Source: Eubacterium sp. (GTDB taxonomy: Bacteria > Bacillota > Clostridia > Lachnospirales > Lachnospiraceae). Taken from it: 64,000 bases of DNA. The stretch covers positions 1-64,000 of the forward strand of contig JAGBNF010000008.1 in NCBI GenBank assembly GCA_017634555.1. The letters are read 5' to 3'. Below the pieces are notes generated by a model that was not told the DNA's origin, made no database searches, and saw nothing but the letters and a program-made list of their open reading frames with translations. Below, in pieces: positions 26,541 through 35,248 of the stretch (positions within the stretch are counted from its first letter, which is position 1; every line of letters starts with the position of its first letter). The position numbers and the translations under genes are program-made.

Positions 26541-28066
26541 AATTCTATTACCTTTGAGGCGAGCTTTTCACGAAACCTTTCATCATGCTCTACCATTATC
26601 ATCGTCGGTCTGTAAGTTTCTATAAGCTTTTCTATCTGCATTCTCGAAAATATATCGATGTAGTTGAGGGGCTCATCCCATATGTATAAATGTGCCTTTG
26701 ACAGAAGGCTTGCCGCGATCAGCACCTTCTTCTTCTGTCCCTCGGAATATTCCTCGATATTCTTTTCAAACTGCACTCTCGAAAGATCCAGTTTTCTGAG
26801 AAGCGTGAGAAGCAAGCTGTAATCCAGCTCATTTTTCTCCGCATAATCCATGAGACTTCCGTTCAGTCCCGACGTATCCTGATTAATATATGATATCACA
26901 AGACCGGACACCGTCTCAAGCATACCGGAAGTATAAACTGCCGTATTCTCGGCATAATCTTTAAACTTTGCTTCTCGAAGAATCGCCTTGATAAGAGTTG
27001 ATTTTCCACAGCCATTTTCACCCGCAAGAAAAAGTATCTCTCCCTGCATCAGCTGAAATGTGATCCTGCTCAGTACATCATTCCCCTCCTCATAAGCAAG
27101 TGAGAAATCCTTCGCTTCAACGATACATTTCTTATGGTGTGTGAGGGGCATAAGCTTCAGATCATCGACTGTTTCTATATCACGAAGCAGTCCTTCTTTT
27201 TCTTCTATTTCTCTGTCGATACGCTTCTCAAAATTCTTTACTCTGGACTGCATTTTCTTTGTCTTTGCACCGATATACGCTCTTGTCGATATACATCTGT
27301 CGTGTTCCTTGATGGGATCAAAGCCTATCTTGGTATTTTCATTTTTTTCTGCCCATCTTCCGGCTCTGTCTGCCGATGCCTTAAGCTTACCGATTTCCTT
27401 CATGTGTTTTTCATTTTCGGCAATCGCATGTGCATCGGCCTTTTCCTTATTCTCCTGCCATGTACTGAAGTTGCCGGACATAACCTCTATGGATTCTCTG
27501 TTCAGAACAAGCATATGATCTGCTACCTCATCAAGAAGATTTCTGTCATGAGAAACAAGTATGAATCCCTTTTTCGTTTTCAGATAATCCCTGATTATAT
27601 CTCTGCCCTTCTTATCCAGATGATTCGTCGGCTCATCGATAAGCAGGAATTCATTGTCTCCCGAGAAAAGAACCGCAAGCATTGTCTTAGTTCTCTCTCC
27701 CTGACTGAGTGTTCTTATCGGTCTGTAAAGGACCTCCGCATCTACTCCGAGACTACTGAGCTCACACATGATCCTCCAGCCTTCAACTCCCGGCTTCCAT
27801 TCTTCACTCAGCTCATCCGCAGTCTTATCAAGATCCGCCTCGCTGATCCTATACGGGAAGTAATCAAATCTTTTATCCGTGGTTATACTTCCCTTATATT
27901 CATAGCCTCCCATCAGCAGTCTGAGGAAGGTCGTTTTTCCTTTTCCGTTACGGCCTATAAAGCCGGTCTTCCAATCTGTATCTATGGAGAAGGAAACATT
28001 TTCAAAAATATTGTCAAAACTGCCTTCATAACCGAAGGTCAGATCAGAAACTCTAAGTAGTGACAT
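26537..28066 (-). CDS. ABC-F ATPase resembling Lsa/Vga ribosomal protection proteins
   Basis: Soluble twin-ATPase predicted to displace antibiotics from the ribosome. Family-like features: DWKTGFIGRNGKGKTTFLRLL, LSQGERTKTMLAVLF, LLIDEPTNHLDKKGRDIIRDYL, and the second half with GENGCGKSTLI, YSEGQKKKVLIAASLL, LYIWDEPLNYIDI. The inter-domain linker (about 215-315) is charged and helical. The start is the ATG complementary to 28064-28066, seven bases after GGAGG; an upstream ATG at 28114 lies before that site. 509 residues, as in Lsa. Drug spectrum (lincosamide, streptogramin A, pleuromutilin) cannot be told. Expressed behind an attenuator leader; coupled to the MATE gene. Confidence 0.88.
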   Translation of the reverse strand: MSLLRVSDLTFGYEGSFDNIFENVSFSIDTDWKTGFIGRNGKGKTTFLRLLMGGYEYKGSITTDKRFDYFPYRISEADLDKTADELSEEWKPGVEGWRIMCELSSLGVDAEVLYRPIRTLSQGERTKTMLAVLFSGDNEFLLIDEPTNHLDKKGRDIIRDYLKTKKGFILVSHDRNLLDEVADHMLVLNRESIEVMSGNFSTWQENKEKADAHAIAENEKHMKEIGKLKASADRAGRWAEKNENTKIGFDPIKEHDRCISTRAYIGAKTKKMQSRVKNFEKRIDREIEEKEGLLRDIETVDDLKLMPLTHHKKCIVEAKDFSLAYEEGNDVLSRITFQLMQGEILFLAGENGCGKSTLIKAILREAKFKDYAENTAVYTSGMLETVSGLVISYINQDTSGLNGSLMDYAEKNELDYSLLLTLLRKLDLSRVQFEKNIEEYSEGQKKKVLIAASLLSKAHLYIWDEPLNYIDIFSRMQIEKLIETYRPTMIMVEHDERFREKLASKVIEL

Positions 28067-28094
28067 ATAGTTACCTCCGTAATATTTTAATGAC

Positions 28095-28271
28095 ATCGGA
28101 TATGTGCAAATCACATATCCGATGATGCGGTCTCGCCAAAGTCACATATCTGCCGATGGCAGATATGTGAAGGAAAATATATTACGCTCATGCACGTAAA
28201 CGTGCGAGCGTATGTATTCTCCTTCACATATGCTTCGCATATGTGACTTTGGCTCAACTAACGCACAAAAG
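28095..28271. repeat. terminator-abutting palindromic repeat element, copy 1
   Basis: Order on the plus strand: 13-bp hairpin (28094-28124), conserved ATGATGCGGTCTCG, a large palindrome 28135-28253 whose outer arms are GCCAAAGTCACATAT and its complement, then the conserved TCAACTAACGCACAAAAG (28254-28271). Inside the palindrome are three hairpins, the middle one ACGCTC-GCACGT/ACGTGC-GAGCGT (28184-28211). Copy 2 lies at 46042-46138 with the same flanks but a simple hairpin. Both copies begin (minus strand) at the U tract of an intrinsic terminator. Nature unknown. Confidence 0.8.
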
Positions 28272-28299
28272 CACCGCAAGAACTAATCCTTGCGGTGCT
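28270..28299 (-). terminator. attenuator terminator in the Lsa-like leader
   Basis: Eleven-base stem AGCACCGCAAG/CTTGCGGTGCT with an eight-base loop, followed on the minus strand by TTTTGTGCG. It lies about 200 bases upstream of the coding start, after the leader ORF, so it must be read through for expression. Confidence 0.82.
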
Positions 28300-28357
28300 G
28301 GATACCAAAATTCGGGGCACATGTGCCACTATATAAAAACGAAACACGTATAGAATT

Positions 28358-28431
28358 ATTTCTTGCATGCGCAGCCACACTATGAGCCATACTCATATAA
28401 ATGCTGCTTACTTAAATTATCTGCAAGAAAT
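28358..28431 (-). promoter_or_regulatory. leader hairpin competing with the terminator
   Basis: ATTTCTTGCA (minus strand, 28431 to 28422, inside the leader ORF) is the exact complement of TGCAAGAAAT (28367 to 28358). The core TTCTTGC/GCAAGAA recurs in the terminator arms (28276-28282), so pairings are mutually exclusive. This is the arrangement expected for ribosome-mediated attenuation. Confidence 0.65.
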
Positions 28432-28440
28432 ATTTCTCAT
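28417..28440 (-). CDS. seven-residue leader peptide of the Lsa-like ABC-F gene
   Basis: ATG complementary to 28438-28440, reading MRNISCR then TAA. It is preceded by CAGGAGGAG with ideal spacing, and lies about 35 bases after the predicted transcription start. Codons 4-7 form the 5' strand of the leader hairpin. Short leaders upstream of ABC-F and Erm genes are known to sense ribosome-targeting drugs; that role is inferred here. Confidence 0.65.
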   Translation of the reverse strand: MRNISCR

Positions 28441-28473
28441 TGGTCTCCTCCTGTTTTTCTACAATCTTTTTGT

Positions 28474-28502
28474 AGTATAACGAGATACAAAATAAAATGC
28501 AA
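28474..28502 (-). promoter_or_regulatory. promoter of the Lsa-like ABC-F/MATE operon
   Basis: TTGCAT (complement of 28497-28502), 17-base spacer, TATACT (complement of 28474-28479). A small hairpin CTACAA/TTGTAG lies at the predicted transcription start. Confidence 0.75.
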
Positions 28503-28535
28503 CTACTTTTTTTAATATCGATTTCCGGTGAATGC

Positions 28536-29834
28536 TTATACCTTCTTTATCAGCAGTTCAACTACAAAACCATTTTCATTATAGTATTCTATTCCTCCTC
28601 CCTGCTTTTCCATATACATTTTTACCAGATAGAGTCCGAGTCCATAACCCGTTTTTTCTTTGACATCACGTCCTCGATAATACTTTTCGGTGATCAGCGG
28701 AAGCTCATCCTCTGGAACACCAGGTCCTTCATCACTGATTTTAATCTTGATGAAGTTTTCGGTGTTCTTCTTTCCGTCATCCTTAACGCTCTCATACTTA
28801 ACATTACTGAAGCTGACTCTGATATCAGTACCCGCATACTTATGTGAATTACCGATAATGTTATCGATAACCTGCTCCATTCTGATCTTATCCATATAGA
28901 CCAGACATTCCGGAATACTGTTTTCGAGGATCACATTTCCGTAATTCTCCAGCCTGTCAAAATAGCCTTCGATGATAAGAGAGTTCTCCTCTTTGACATT
29001 TACCTCTATCTTCTCCAGCTCTTCAAGGGTTGCATGGAAAACATTACTCATCAGACCGTTGATCAGCTCAGCCTTTGATGAGATAATCTCAACCTTATCA
29101 CGCATCTGAAGAGCCATATCCTTATCACTGCACTTAGTTGCAAGCTGCATATCCAGCACTTCACATGCTGCCTGTATCGTTGCCACCGGAGTCTTAATAT
29201 CATGGCTGAGAGCGGCAACCAGTTCCTTTCTCGCCTTCTCAGATTCCATTTCTCTTTCTCTCGAAGCCTTGAGTGCATCTCTCATCAGATCAAAGCTCTC
29301 CGTAAAGGATCCGAATATGTTTTTCTTATGCATAGGAAGCTCAACATCAAGATTTCCCTTTGCAATCTCTGAAGCATACTCATTCATTTCTATTACAGGC
29401 TTTATGAACCTTAAGTAAATAAATATAATGAACGACGTTCCTATGACCACCAGTACTGTCCAGAATAGCGTAATATAACGGAGTACTTCCTTATCACCGT
29501 TATATTTTTGCATATAAACATCATCCCACGCTATCTTTCCGATATATTCACCCTTCGGAGAAAAATCCAGAACCATAGCACGTCTTGTATAATAAGCCGT
29601 CAGCTCAGAATCGATATTTTTTGTCGAAAGAATGATATTGCAATCATACTTTTCTTCAATATCCTCTATAGTATATCCTGCTTCATAATCATCATTTATG
29701 CTATATATCAGATCATTGTAATAGCTCATGTCTCTTCCTTTATACTGCCTTCTTCCGAAGGTCATGGAAAAGATTACCAGAACAGCTATCATGACCAGCA
29801 TATATATCACAAGTGGTTTTATAATCCATTTCAT
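28536..29834 (-). CDS. sensor histidine kinase
   Basis: Two transmembrane helices (about residues 8-26 and 132-155) with an extracytoplasmic loop of roughly 105 residues and a HAMP-like segment. Kinase motifs: phospho-acceptor LVAALSHDIKTPVATIQ, N-box IIGNSHKYA, G1 DEGPGVP, G2 GYGLGLYLV. 432 residues. Its presumed partner regulator is 114 bases upstream. The start codon ATG (29834) has only a weak GGG upstream. The ABC pair at 35.2-38.5 kb, whose promoter has an OmpR-type direct repeat, is a candidate target (inference). Confidence 0.92.
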   Translation of the reverse strand: MKWIIKPLVIYMLVMIAVLVIFSMTFGRRQYKGRDMSYYNDLIYSINDDYEAGYTIEDIEEKYDCNIILSTKNIDSELTAYYTRRAMVLDFSPKGEYIGKIAWDDVYMQKYNGDKEVLRYITLFWTVLVVIGTSFIIFIYLRFIKPVIEMNEYASEIAKGNLDVELPMHKKNIFGSFTESFDLMRDALKASREREMESEKARKELVAALSHDIKTPVATIQAACEVLDMQLATKCSDKDMALQMRDKVEIISSKAELINGLMSNVFHATLEELEKIEVNVKEENSLIIEGYFDRLENYGNVILENSIPECLVYMDKIRMEQVIDNIIGNSHKYAGTDIRVSFSNVKYESVKDDGKKNTENFIKIKISDEGPGVPEDELPLITEKYYRGRDVKEKTGYGLGLYLVKMYMEKQGGGIEYYNENGFVVELLIKKV

Positions 29835-29947
29835 CAGTCATTACCCGGATTTCATTTAGAAAAATTATTAATGTTTCCATGCCGATCATTCCCTGTTGAT
29901 AGGATACATTCTGACAGGATCTCGGTTTCTCAAAATCACGGGAAAAA

Positions 29948-30670
29948 TCAGCATATTTCAAGAATATATCCTGTTCCCCATACCGTTTTGATCATCTCCG
30001 GATTGTTGGGATTTTTCTCAAGCTTCTCTCTGATCTTCCTGATATGAACATTGAGTGTAGCATCCGAATAGAAGCTGTCACCCCAGACCTCATCAAAGAG
30101 TGTCTCCTTTGTAACTATCGTATTCTTATGTTCATACAGGCATTTGAGAAGCGCAAATTCCTTTGCCTTGAGCGAGATTCTCTCCCCTTTTAATACTGCA
30201 GACATTGTAGCCTCATCAAGCATAAGAATGCTGCTGTCCTCCGTGCTGTCCAAGCCCTTATCTATCGGTTTCTCAACAGCATTCTTCTCCTTCAGTGCTT
30301 TTATTTCTTCAACCTTTCTCAGGTTGACTCTTACCTTTGCCAGAAGGACCGACAGGCTGTAGGGCTTCTTGATGTAATCATCACCGCCTATACTGAGTGC
30401 AACCAGCACATCGTCATCACTCTGCCTTGCACTGATGAAAAGTATCGGGAGCTGATATTCCTCCCTTATCTTTCTGCAAACCTCAAAGCCCGTACCGTCT
30501 CCGAGGTTAATATCAAGAAGCATAAGATCTATCGTGTTATCCTCAAGAAATCTGTAGCATTCCTCAGCACTGCCCACATATGCTGTGCTGACTTCAAACA
30601 TCTGAAAATACTCAGCTGTCATCTTGGCGAGATCTGTCTCGTCATCGACTATCAGACAATTATAATGCAT
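29948..30670 (-). CDS. OmpR-family response regulator
   Basis: Receiver domain with IVDDETD, the phospho-acceptor in DLMLLDINLGDG, ISARQ and YIKKPYS. A winged-helix output domain follows (LKAKEFALLKCLYEHK, LNVHIRKIREKL, VWGTGYIL). The start at the ATG complementary to 30668-30670 (MHYNCLIVDDETD) fits the family better than the ATG three codons upstream. The inter-domain linker is extended (about residues 120-150). Confidence 0.94.
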   Translation of the reverse strand: MHYNCLIVDDETDLAKMTAEYFQMFEVSTAYVGSAEECYRFLEDNTIDLMLLDINLGDGTGFEVCRKIREEYQLPILFISARQSDDDVLVALSIGGDDYIKKPYSLSVLLAKVRVNLRKVEEIKALKEKNAVEKPIDKGLDSTEDSSILMLDEATMSAVLKGERISLKAKEFALLKCLYEHKNTIVTKETLFDEVWGDSFYSDATLNVHIRKIREKLEKNPNNPEMIKTVWGTGYILEIC

Positions 30671-30682
30671 TTCAATCACCTA

Positions 30683-31708
30683 TTAATATCTGTTATGAAC
30701 CTTTTCTGCAAAGCACATAACATCCTTTATTTTAAGCTCCGTGCCGTCATCCAGGATTGCTGTTCCGCTCATCTTGCCGAACACCTGATGCTGGTCGGAT
30801 ACTATCAATTTATAGTCAAGATTCGCTGCCCTGTCAAGGACAGGAACGAAGTCCATTTCGAACCTTCCGTCCGAGGATGTAATCTTCCAAGGATCCGTAT
30901 AACCACTCTCCGGAATATGGAATTCTATATCGTCCAGCTTATGAGCTTTTCCATCGTAGAAGATCACATTTTCCGTAGCGGCACTGGTATTTCCGAAGCC
31001 ATAGCCTATATTAAAACCAAACGGCTTTCCTCCGATATCGGTATTTCCCGAACCCCAGAACCATGTATTGTCATAGGTCCATACTCCGCGTCCCCAATCG
31101 AGAGTTCCGAAGTTTCCGGACGGATTGAACTCATACCTTTTATCACCAAGCTGCATATATCCCGAAGCACGCATGCAGTTGATCTTCTGATTATAATAAA
31201 AGTGCTTTTTCTTATCCCAAGGTGTCGCAATTACCATTGTGTCCATCTCAGGCTGAATAAGCATTATGTCACATTTAAAGGTCTTTCCTTCAAAGAAATT
31301 CTTAAACTGACATCTGATTCTTCTCATGCCCTGCTTCGCATCAAACCGCATCCTGAGCCTTTTATCGATGTACTTTGTCACACCTATCTTTGACGTGGTC
31401 GGAAGTCTCAGCTTACCCATAGGAAATGCATTCAGAACCGTCTCCGTATGCTCCCAGGGCTTAAGTCCAAACTCCAGAAGGGACACAGATTGAAGTCCTA
31501 TATATCCGTTGTCGGATATAGTAAATGCCGCTCCGAATCTGTCGCTCATTACTATATAGTAGTCCCATTCCTTTAAACGCCATTTCGGCGCCTTGATCAT
31601 ACTTCTCTTATATTCCTGAACCATCGTCCTCGACCATCCCGGCTCCCTAAGGTTTCCGGATTCATTGAGAAGAAGCTGACCTTCCGTCACTTCATGATTT
31701 CGCCCCAT
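30683..31708 (-). CDS. DUF2804 family protein
   Basis: Uncharacterised bacterial family. 341 residues, no signal peptide; rich in aromatic residues (GTLDWGRGVWTYDNTWFWGSG is the most striking block). The N-terminus GQLLLNESGNLREPGWSR matches my memory of DUF2804. Probably a lipocalin-like or beta-sandwich hydrolase/binder, but no catalytic residues are assignable. It ends just before the response regulator and begins 54 bases after the EAL-fusion gene, so all may be one transcript. Confidence 0.8.
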   Translation of the reverse strand: MGRNHEVTEGQLLLNESGNLREPGWSRTMVQEYKRSMIKAPKWRLKEWDYYIVMSDRFGAAFTISDNGYIGLQSVSLLEFGLKPWEHTETVLNAFPMGKLRLPTTSKIGVTKYIDKRLRMRFDAKQGMRRIRCQFKNFFEGKTFKCDIMLIQPEMDTMVIATPWDKKKHFYYNQKINCMRASGYMQLGDKRYEFNPSGNFGTLDWGRGVWTYDNTWFWGSGNTDIGGKPFGFNIGYGFGNTSAATENVIFYDGKAHKLDDIEFHIPESGYTDPWKITSSDGRFEMDFVPVLDRAANLDYKLIVSDQHQVFGKMSGTAILDDGTELKIKDVMCFAEKVHNRY

Positions 31709-31762
31709 ATCATACCCCCGATAAATTCTGTCTTATCTTAAAATGTACTGCTGCCCGATATA

Positions 31763-34700
31763 TCAGAATCTGTATACCAGCTTTCTTTCTATCGGTTTAT
31801 CATTTACATTTATCCTGCATCTTCCGTTTTCGATGGAATAATCATCTTCCTCGGCATAGCAGTCAACATCAAGTGAATTATGGATATCTCCTCTGATATC
31901 AACGCCGTTAAATTTCGCTCTGATATTCTTATTATATCCACCAAGCATAAGTGCCTTTTCACCGGCATTCTCACACTTCAGCGATGCAAGACTCACTTCA
32001 ATATCCGAAGCCCCTTCAAGCGCTCCTATACAGGTGGAAATATCACCTCTCAGGATAACCTCCGCATAAGAGTCACTAAGCTTATATGTAGCCTTTTCAC
32101 CGTAAAGTGTACCGGCTCCGATAACTTTTCTGCCGTCACCGTTCATCTTAAAGGAACACTTCATTATACTTACATAGGATTCTTTCTTTATAGAACCGAT
32201 TCCTACGCCCTCAGATACCGAAAATTCTTCATCTATAGAACAGTCACTTATGAAGATATTGGATTTTTCTTCAATACATCCGATGCCCACACATGTACTG
32301 CCGTTAATGTTGAGCTGGAACACTCCGCCCAGGATATAAATTCCTCCTCCGAGTCCCGAACCGATTCCGATTCCGTTGGTTCCATTTCCCTTTATGGTCA
32401 GCTTTCCCGACTGAAGAAATGTGATCTCACCGTGCCTTGAATCCATATCATTTCCTATTCCGTAATAATCCTGAGAATCCAGCTCGATAAGAAGATTTCC
32501 GCTTCCTTCAAGCGCGAACCTCGCAGACTCCGGAACCAGGATTCCCGAATCATGAAGAACATTCTGTCCTTCTATGATACATACGACATCTGCCCGGTCA
32601 CCAATCTCGATACACGGCCTGTTCTTTACATTTGAAAGATATACATTTTCAAGCGTTATTCTTCCGCAGTAATCAGGTTCTATCCTTATATGGATATCGG
32701 ACTTCAGCGACGGCATTCCGACTATCGTAATATCCTTATAGACCATCTCGTCTTTTCCTATTACGATATCGGTGCATTCATCCTTGATCAGTGAAAGCAG
32801 CGAAACTCTGTTGGTCTTACCAGCCACATAAATACGCTTGGTCTTTCCGTCACTTCTTTCCTGATAGAAATCTCTTATTTCCTTTTCAATCTTCTCATCT
32901 ATCCTGTCGATAAACTCAGGCGCCGGTCTTCCCGTGTAATAACCCTGAACCAGATCTATACCAAGATGTATCGCCATCCTGAGTTCTTCCGCAGTCTCTA
33001 CTCCTTCTGCCAGAGCCTTGATTCCCGTATCATGGCAGAAACCTATTATCTCTCTTACGAAGTGCTGCTTCTGCGGCTTATTATGTATGTCACTGAGAAG
33101 CGATCTGTCGATTTTTACATAATCAGGCATATACCTGAGCAGATTGCTGACATTCGAATAGCCTGTACCGTAATCATCTACAGCTATCTCAATATTGATC
33201 TTCTTATAGAAATCTTTGAGTATTTCAAGATCGTCATCTTCAAGCTCGGACTCCTCGGTAAGCTCTACTACTATAGTTTGTGAGTTTTCTGTGAGCCTTC
33301 TTTCTATCTCATCTCTATCATCAAAATGAACTCCCGGAATACTATTTAAAAATATCTTCTTATCTCCGATCAGTTCCTTATCACGATCAATTATATCCAT
33401 CACATTTCTAAATGTTGCAGTCTCAACATCAGCGAGCCTGTCCATCATCGAAGCATACTTGATGATTACGAGAGGCGGTACATTTTTCCTCGTATCGGAT
33501 CTCATAAGAGCCTCATAGGAATAAATACTTCCATCCTCCACATTTACTATCGGCTGGAAATGATACTTCATAAGATTGTTGTCCAGTATATCCTTTACCA
33601 GCTCATACTCTTCTTTTTCTTCAAGATTAAGATTCTCATAAACGTTGAAGGTTCTGTTGAATTTACCTACCTTTACCTTATCCAGCTTTTCTTCCGCTGC
33701 CTCGAGTGCCAGCTGCCTTCTCAGGCTCTCAAACCCTCTCGATACTGTACCCAGCCACTTGCGGTATACATCATTATAAACAGCGGCCTTATTGATGTAT
33801 CCCACAACCGCATAACCGAAGCAGTAATCCTCAAAGAATATCGGATTGAAATAGTAAACTGTCGGCTTATCCTTAAGCGTCATAATATCCGGCAGCATTT
33901 CCGAGGTATCAAATGTATCCTCGAGACTTACCATATCCGACATATGATCTCCGCTGTATCTTATGGCATGGATCATCTTTTCAGGATAGCCCTCGCTCTT
34001 CGGTATTGCCGCAGTATTGGAATCCATATATTTAACACCGTTCACAAGACAAAGATCAAAACTGTATGCGCCCTTTATCTGATAAGCGTATGAATAAACC
34101 GTGCTTATATAATCCATAACATTTGTCTGGATCATAAGGTTCTCGGCCATGGTATTGTTTATGGATTCATAGCCCTCTTCATATATAACGGTATCCCATT
34201 CATCTCTCTTCATGCTGTGGGTCGGCATATTTGTATGCTTACATCCGCAGCTTTCACCGATAACTATACGGGCTCTTCCCTCAAACTCATCAAGCTTTCT
34301 TTCTGCCTTAATATCATAGAGGCATTCAACTGCATAGCTTCCCAGTTCCTGTGCAGGTGAAATGTATGAGGTAATGGATTTCGGACTCATCTGTCCTTCA
34401 GGTGCCGAGTCAGCTCCCAGAACTATAATATCCTCCGGTACTCTGATACCTCTTAATTCAAGCGCTTTGCAAAGACCGATAGCCATCTGGTCGTTGGCAC
34501 ACATGATTGCCTCCGGCATAGGCTTGCCGCTTGCCATAAGATAATCAACACACTGCTCTCCGCTCTTATACCAGAAATCGCCTTCTACGATCCTGTCCTC
34601 CGGAACCTCAAGCCTATGTTTTTTCATGGCATCAAGAAATGCAGCCAGTCTTTCCTTTGAATGTCTGTGCCATTTCTTACCTGTAAGGAATGCTATATCC

Positions 34701-35104
34701 TTGCAGCCGTGAACCTCTATAAGATGATTTGTGAGTTCTGTTACCGGGCTGAAGCCGTCAATATATATACTCTCATAATTATTGCTTTCTTTATCTACAA
34801 CAAGTACGGGACCCGTGTATTTTTCCTTCAGACGATTCTCCAATTCCTCTGCTGCATTTGCTGTCTGTATCGTATCCTTAAGAATTACTATTCCATCAAA
34901 AAAATCAGGATTGGCCAGCATGAAAATGTTTGAGTCACTTTTTTCACGCTCGACCGTATCCTGATACTTTTTAAACATCGCAAAAACACAGACATCCATA
35001 TTTAATTCGAATGCCTTTCTGGTAAATCCGGTTATAAACCTGTGCTGAAAATATTCATCAGGTTGTCCGACAAAGAGAGCCAGTTTTTTCCTTCTTTTTG
35101 CCAT
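31763..35104 (-). CDS. LacI-type sensor - EAL phosphodiesterase - repeat-domain fusion
   Basis: Large cytosolic protein (1113 residues; no signal peptide or membrane helix). Residues about 6-285: periplasmic-binding-protein type I fold as in LacI regulators, lacking the helix-turn-helix, ending CGCKH. About 300-470: unassigned sensor-like region. About 465-500: helical linker. About 505-745: EAL domain with E531-A-L, N587, E614 and E617, D643-D644 (DDYGTGYS), K664, E700 and E703, and Q720, so it looks catalytically intact for c-di-GMP hydrolysis. About 755-1100: Gly/Ile-rich repeats suggesting a beta-helix (GIGIGSGLGGG, VGIGCIEEKS, VGIGSIKKES). A ligand-sensing phosphodiesterase is inferred. 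Downstream are DUF2804 and a two-component pair. Confidence 0.88.
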   Translation of the reverse strand: MAKRRKKLALFVGQPDEYFQHRFITGFTRKAFELNMDVCVFAMFKKYQDTVEREKSDSNIFMLANPDFFDGIVILKDTIQTANAAEELENRLKEKYTGPVLVVDKESNNYESIYIDGFSPVTELTNHLIEVHGCKDIAFLTGKKWHRHSKERLAAFLDAMKKHRLEVPEDRIVEGDFWYKSGEQCVDYLMASGKPMPEAIMCANDQMAIGLCKALELRGIRVPEDIIVLGADSAPEGQMSPKSITSYISPAQELGSYAVECLYDIKAERKLDEFEGRARIVIGESCGCKHTNMPTHSMKRDEWDTVIYEEGYESINNTMAENLMIQTNVMDYISTVYSYAYQIKGAYSFDLCLVNGVKYMDSNTAAIPKSEGYPEKMIHAIRYSGDHMSDMVSLEDTFDTSEMLPDIMTLKDKPTVYYFNPIFFEDYCFGYAVVGYINKAAVYNDVYRKWLGTVSRGFESLRRQLALEAAEEKLDKVKVGKFNRTFNVYENLNLEEKEEYELVKDILDNNLMKYHFQPIVNVEDGSIYSYEALMRSDTRKNVPPLVIIKYASMMDRLADVETATFRNVMDIIDRDKELIGDKKIFLNSIPGVHFDDRDEIERRLTENSQTIVVELTEESELEDDDLEILKDFYKKINIEIAVDDYGTGYSNVSNLLRYMPDYVKIDRSLLSDIHNKPQKQHFVREIIGFCHDTGIKALAEGVETAEELRMAIHLGIDLVQGYYTGRPAPEFIDRIDEKIEKEIRDFYQERSDGKTKRIYVAGKTNRVSLLSLIKDECTDIVIGKDEMVYKDITIVGMPSLKSDIHIRIEPDYCGRITLENVYLSNVKNRPCIEIGDRADVVCIIEGQNVLHDSGILVPESARFALEGSGNLLIELDSQDYYGIGNDMDSRHGEITFLQSGKLTIKGNGTNGIGIGSGLGGGIYILGGVFQLNINGSTCVGIGCIEEKSNIFISDCSIDEEFSVSEGVGIGSIKKESYVSIMKCSFKMNGDGRKVIGAGTLYGEKATYKLSDSYAEVILRGDISTCIGALEGASDIEVSLASLKCENAGEKALMLGGYNKNIRAKFNGVDIRGDIHNSLDVDCYAEEDDYSIENGRCRINVNDKPIERKLVYRF

Positions 35105-35194
35105 ACACTAATCTCCCCATAAGAATAATGTAACCGTCGTTTCTTTATTTTACCATTTTTGACATTTTCTTACCATACATTTCTGTCAGTTTCT

Positions 35195-35230
35195 GTGCGA
35201 AAAAAGCTTTTAATTAAGCTTTTTTCGCAC
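35195..35230. terminator. bidirectional intrinsic terminator-like hairpin
   Basis: Fifteen-base perfect arms GTGCGAAAAAAGCTT and complement around TTAATT. The arms carry A/T tracts in both orientations. It follows the stop of the FtsX-like permease gene on the minus strand, in the 144-base gap before the sensor-EAL gene, whose promoter must also lie here. Confidence 0.75.
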
Positions 35231-35248
35231 ATACACCCTTGACTTGAA

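Noticed and set aside
28095-28271. Repeat element as a group II (IIC) intron
   Set aside because: Terminator adjacency and the GTGCG edge fit, but the element is under 200 bases and no domain V or reverse transcriptase is present.
31880-34093. Rightward reading frames opposite the sensor-EAL gene
   Set aside because: They have no ribosome binding sites or recognisable domains and mirror the codon bias of the minus-strand gene.
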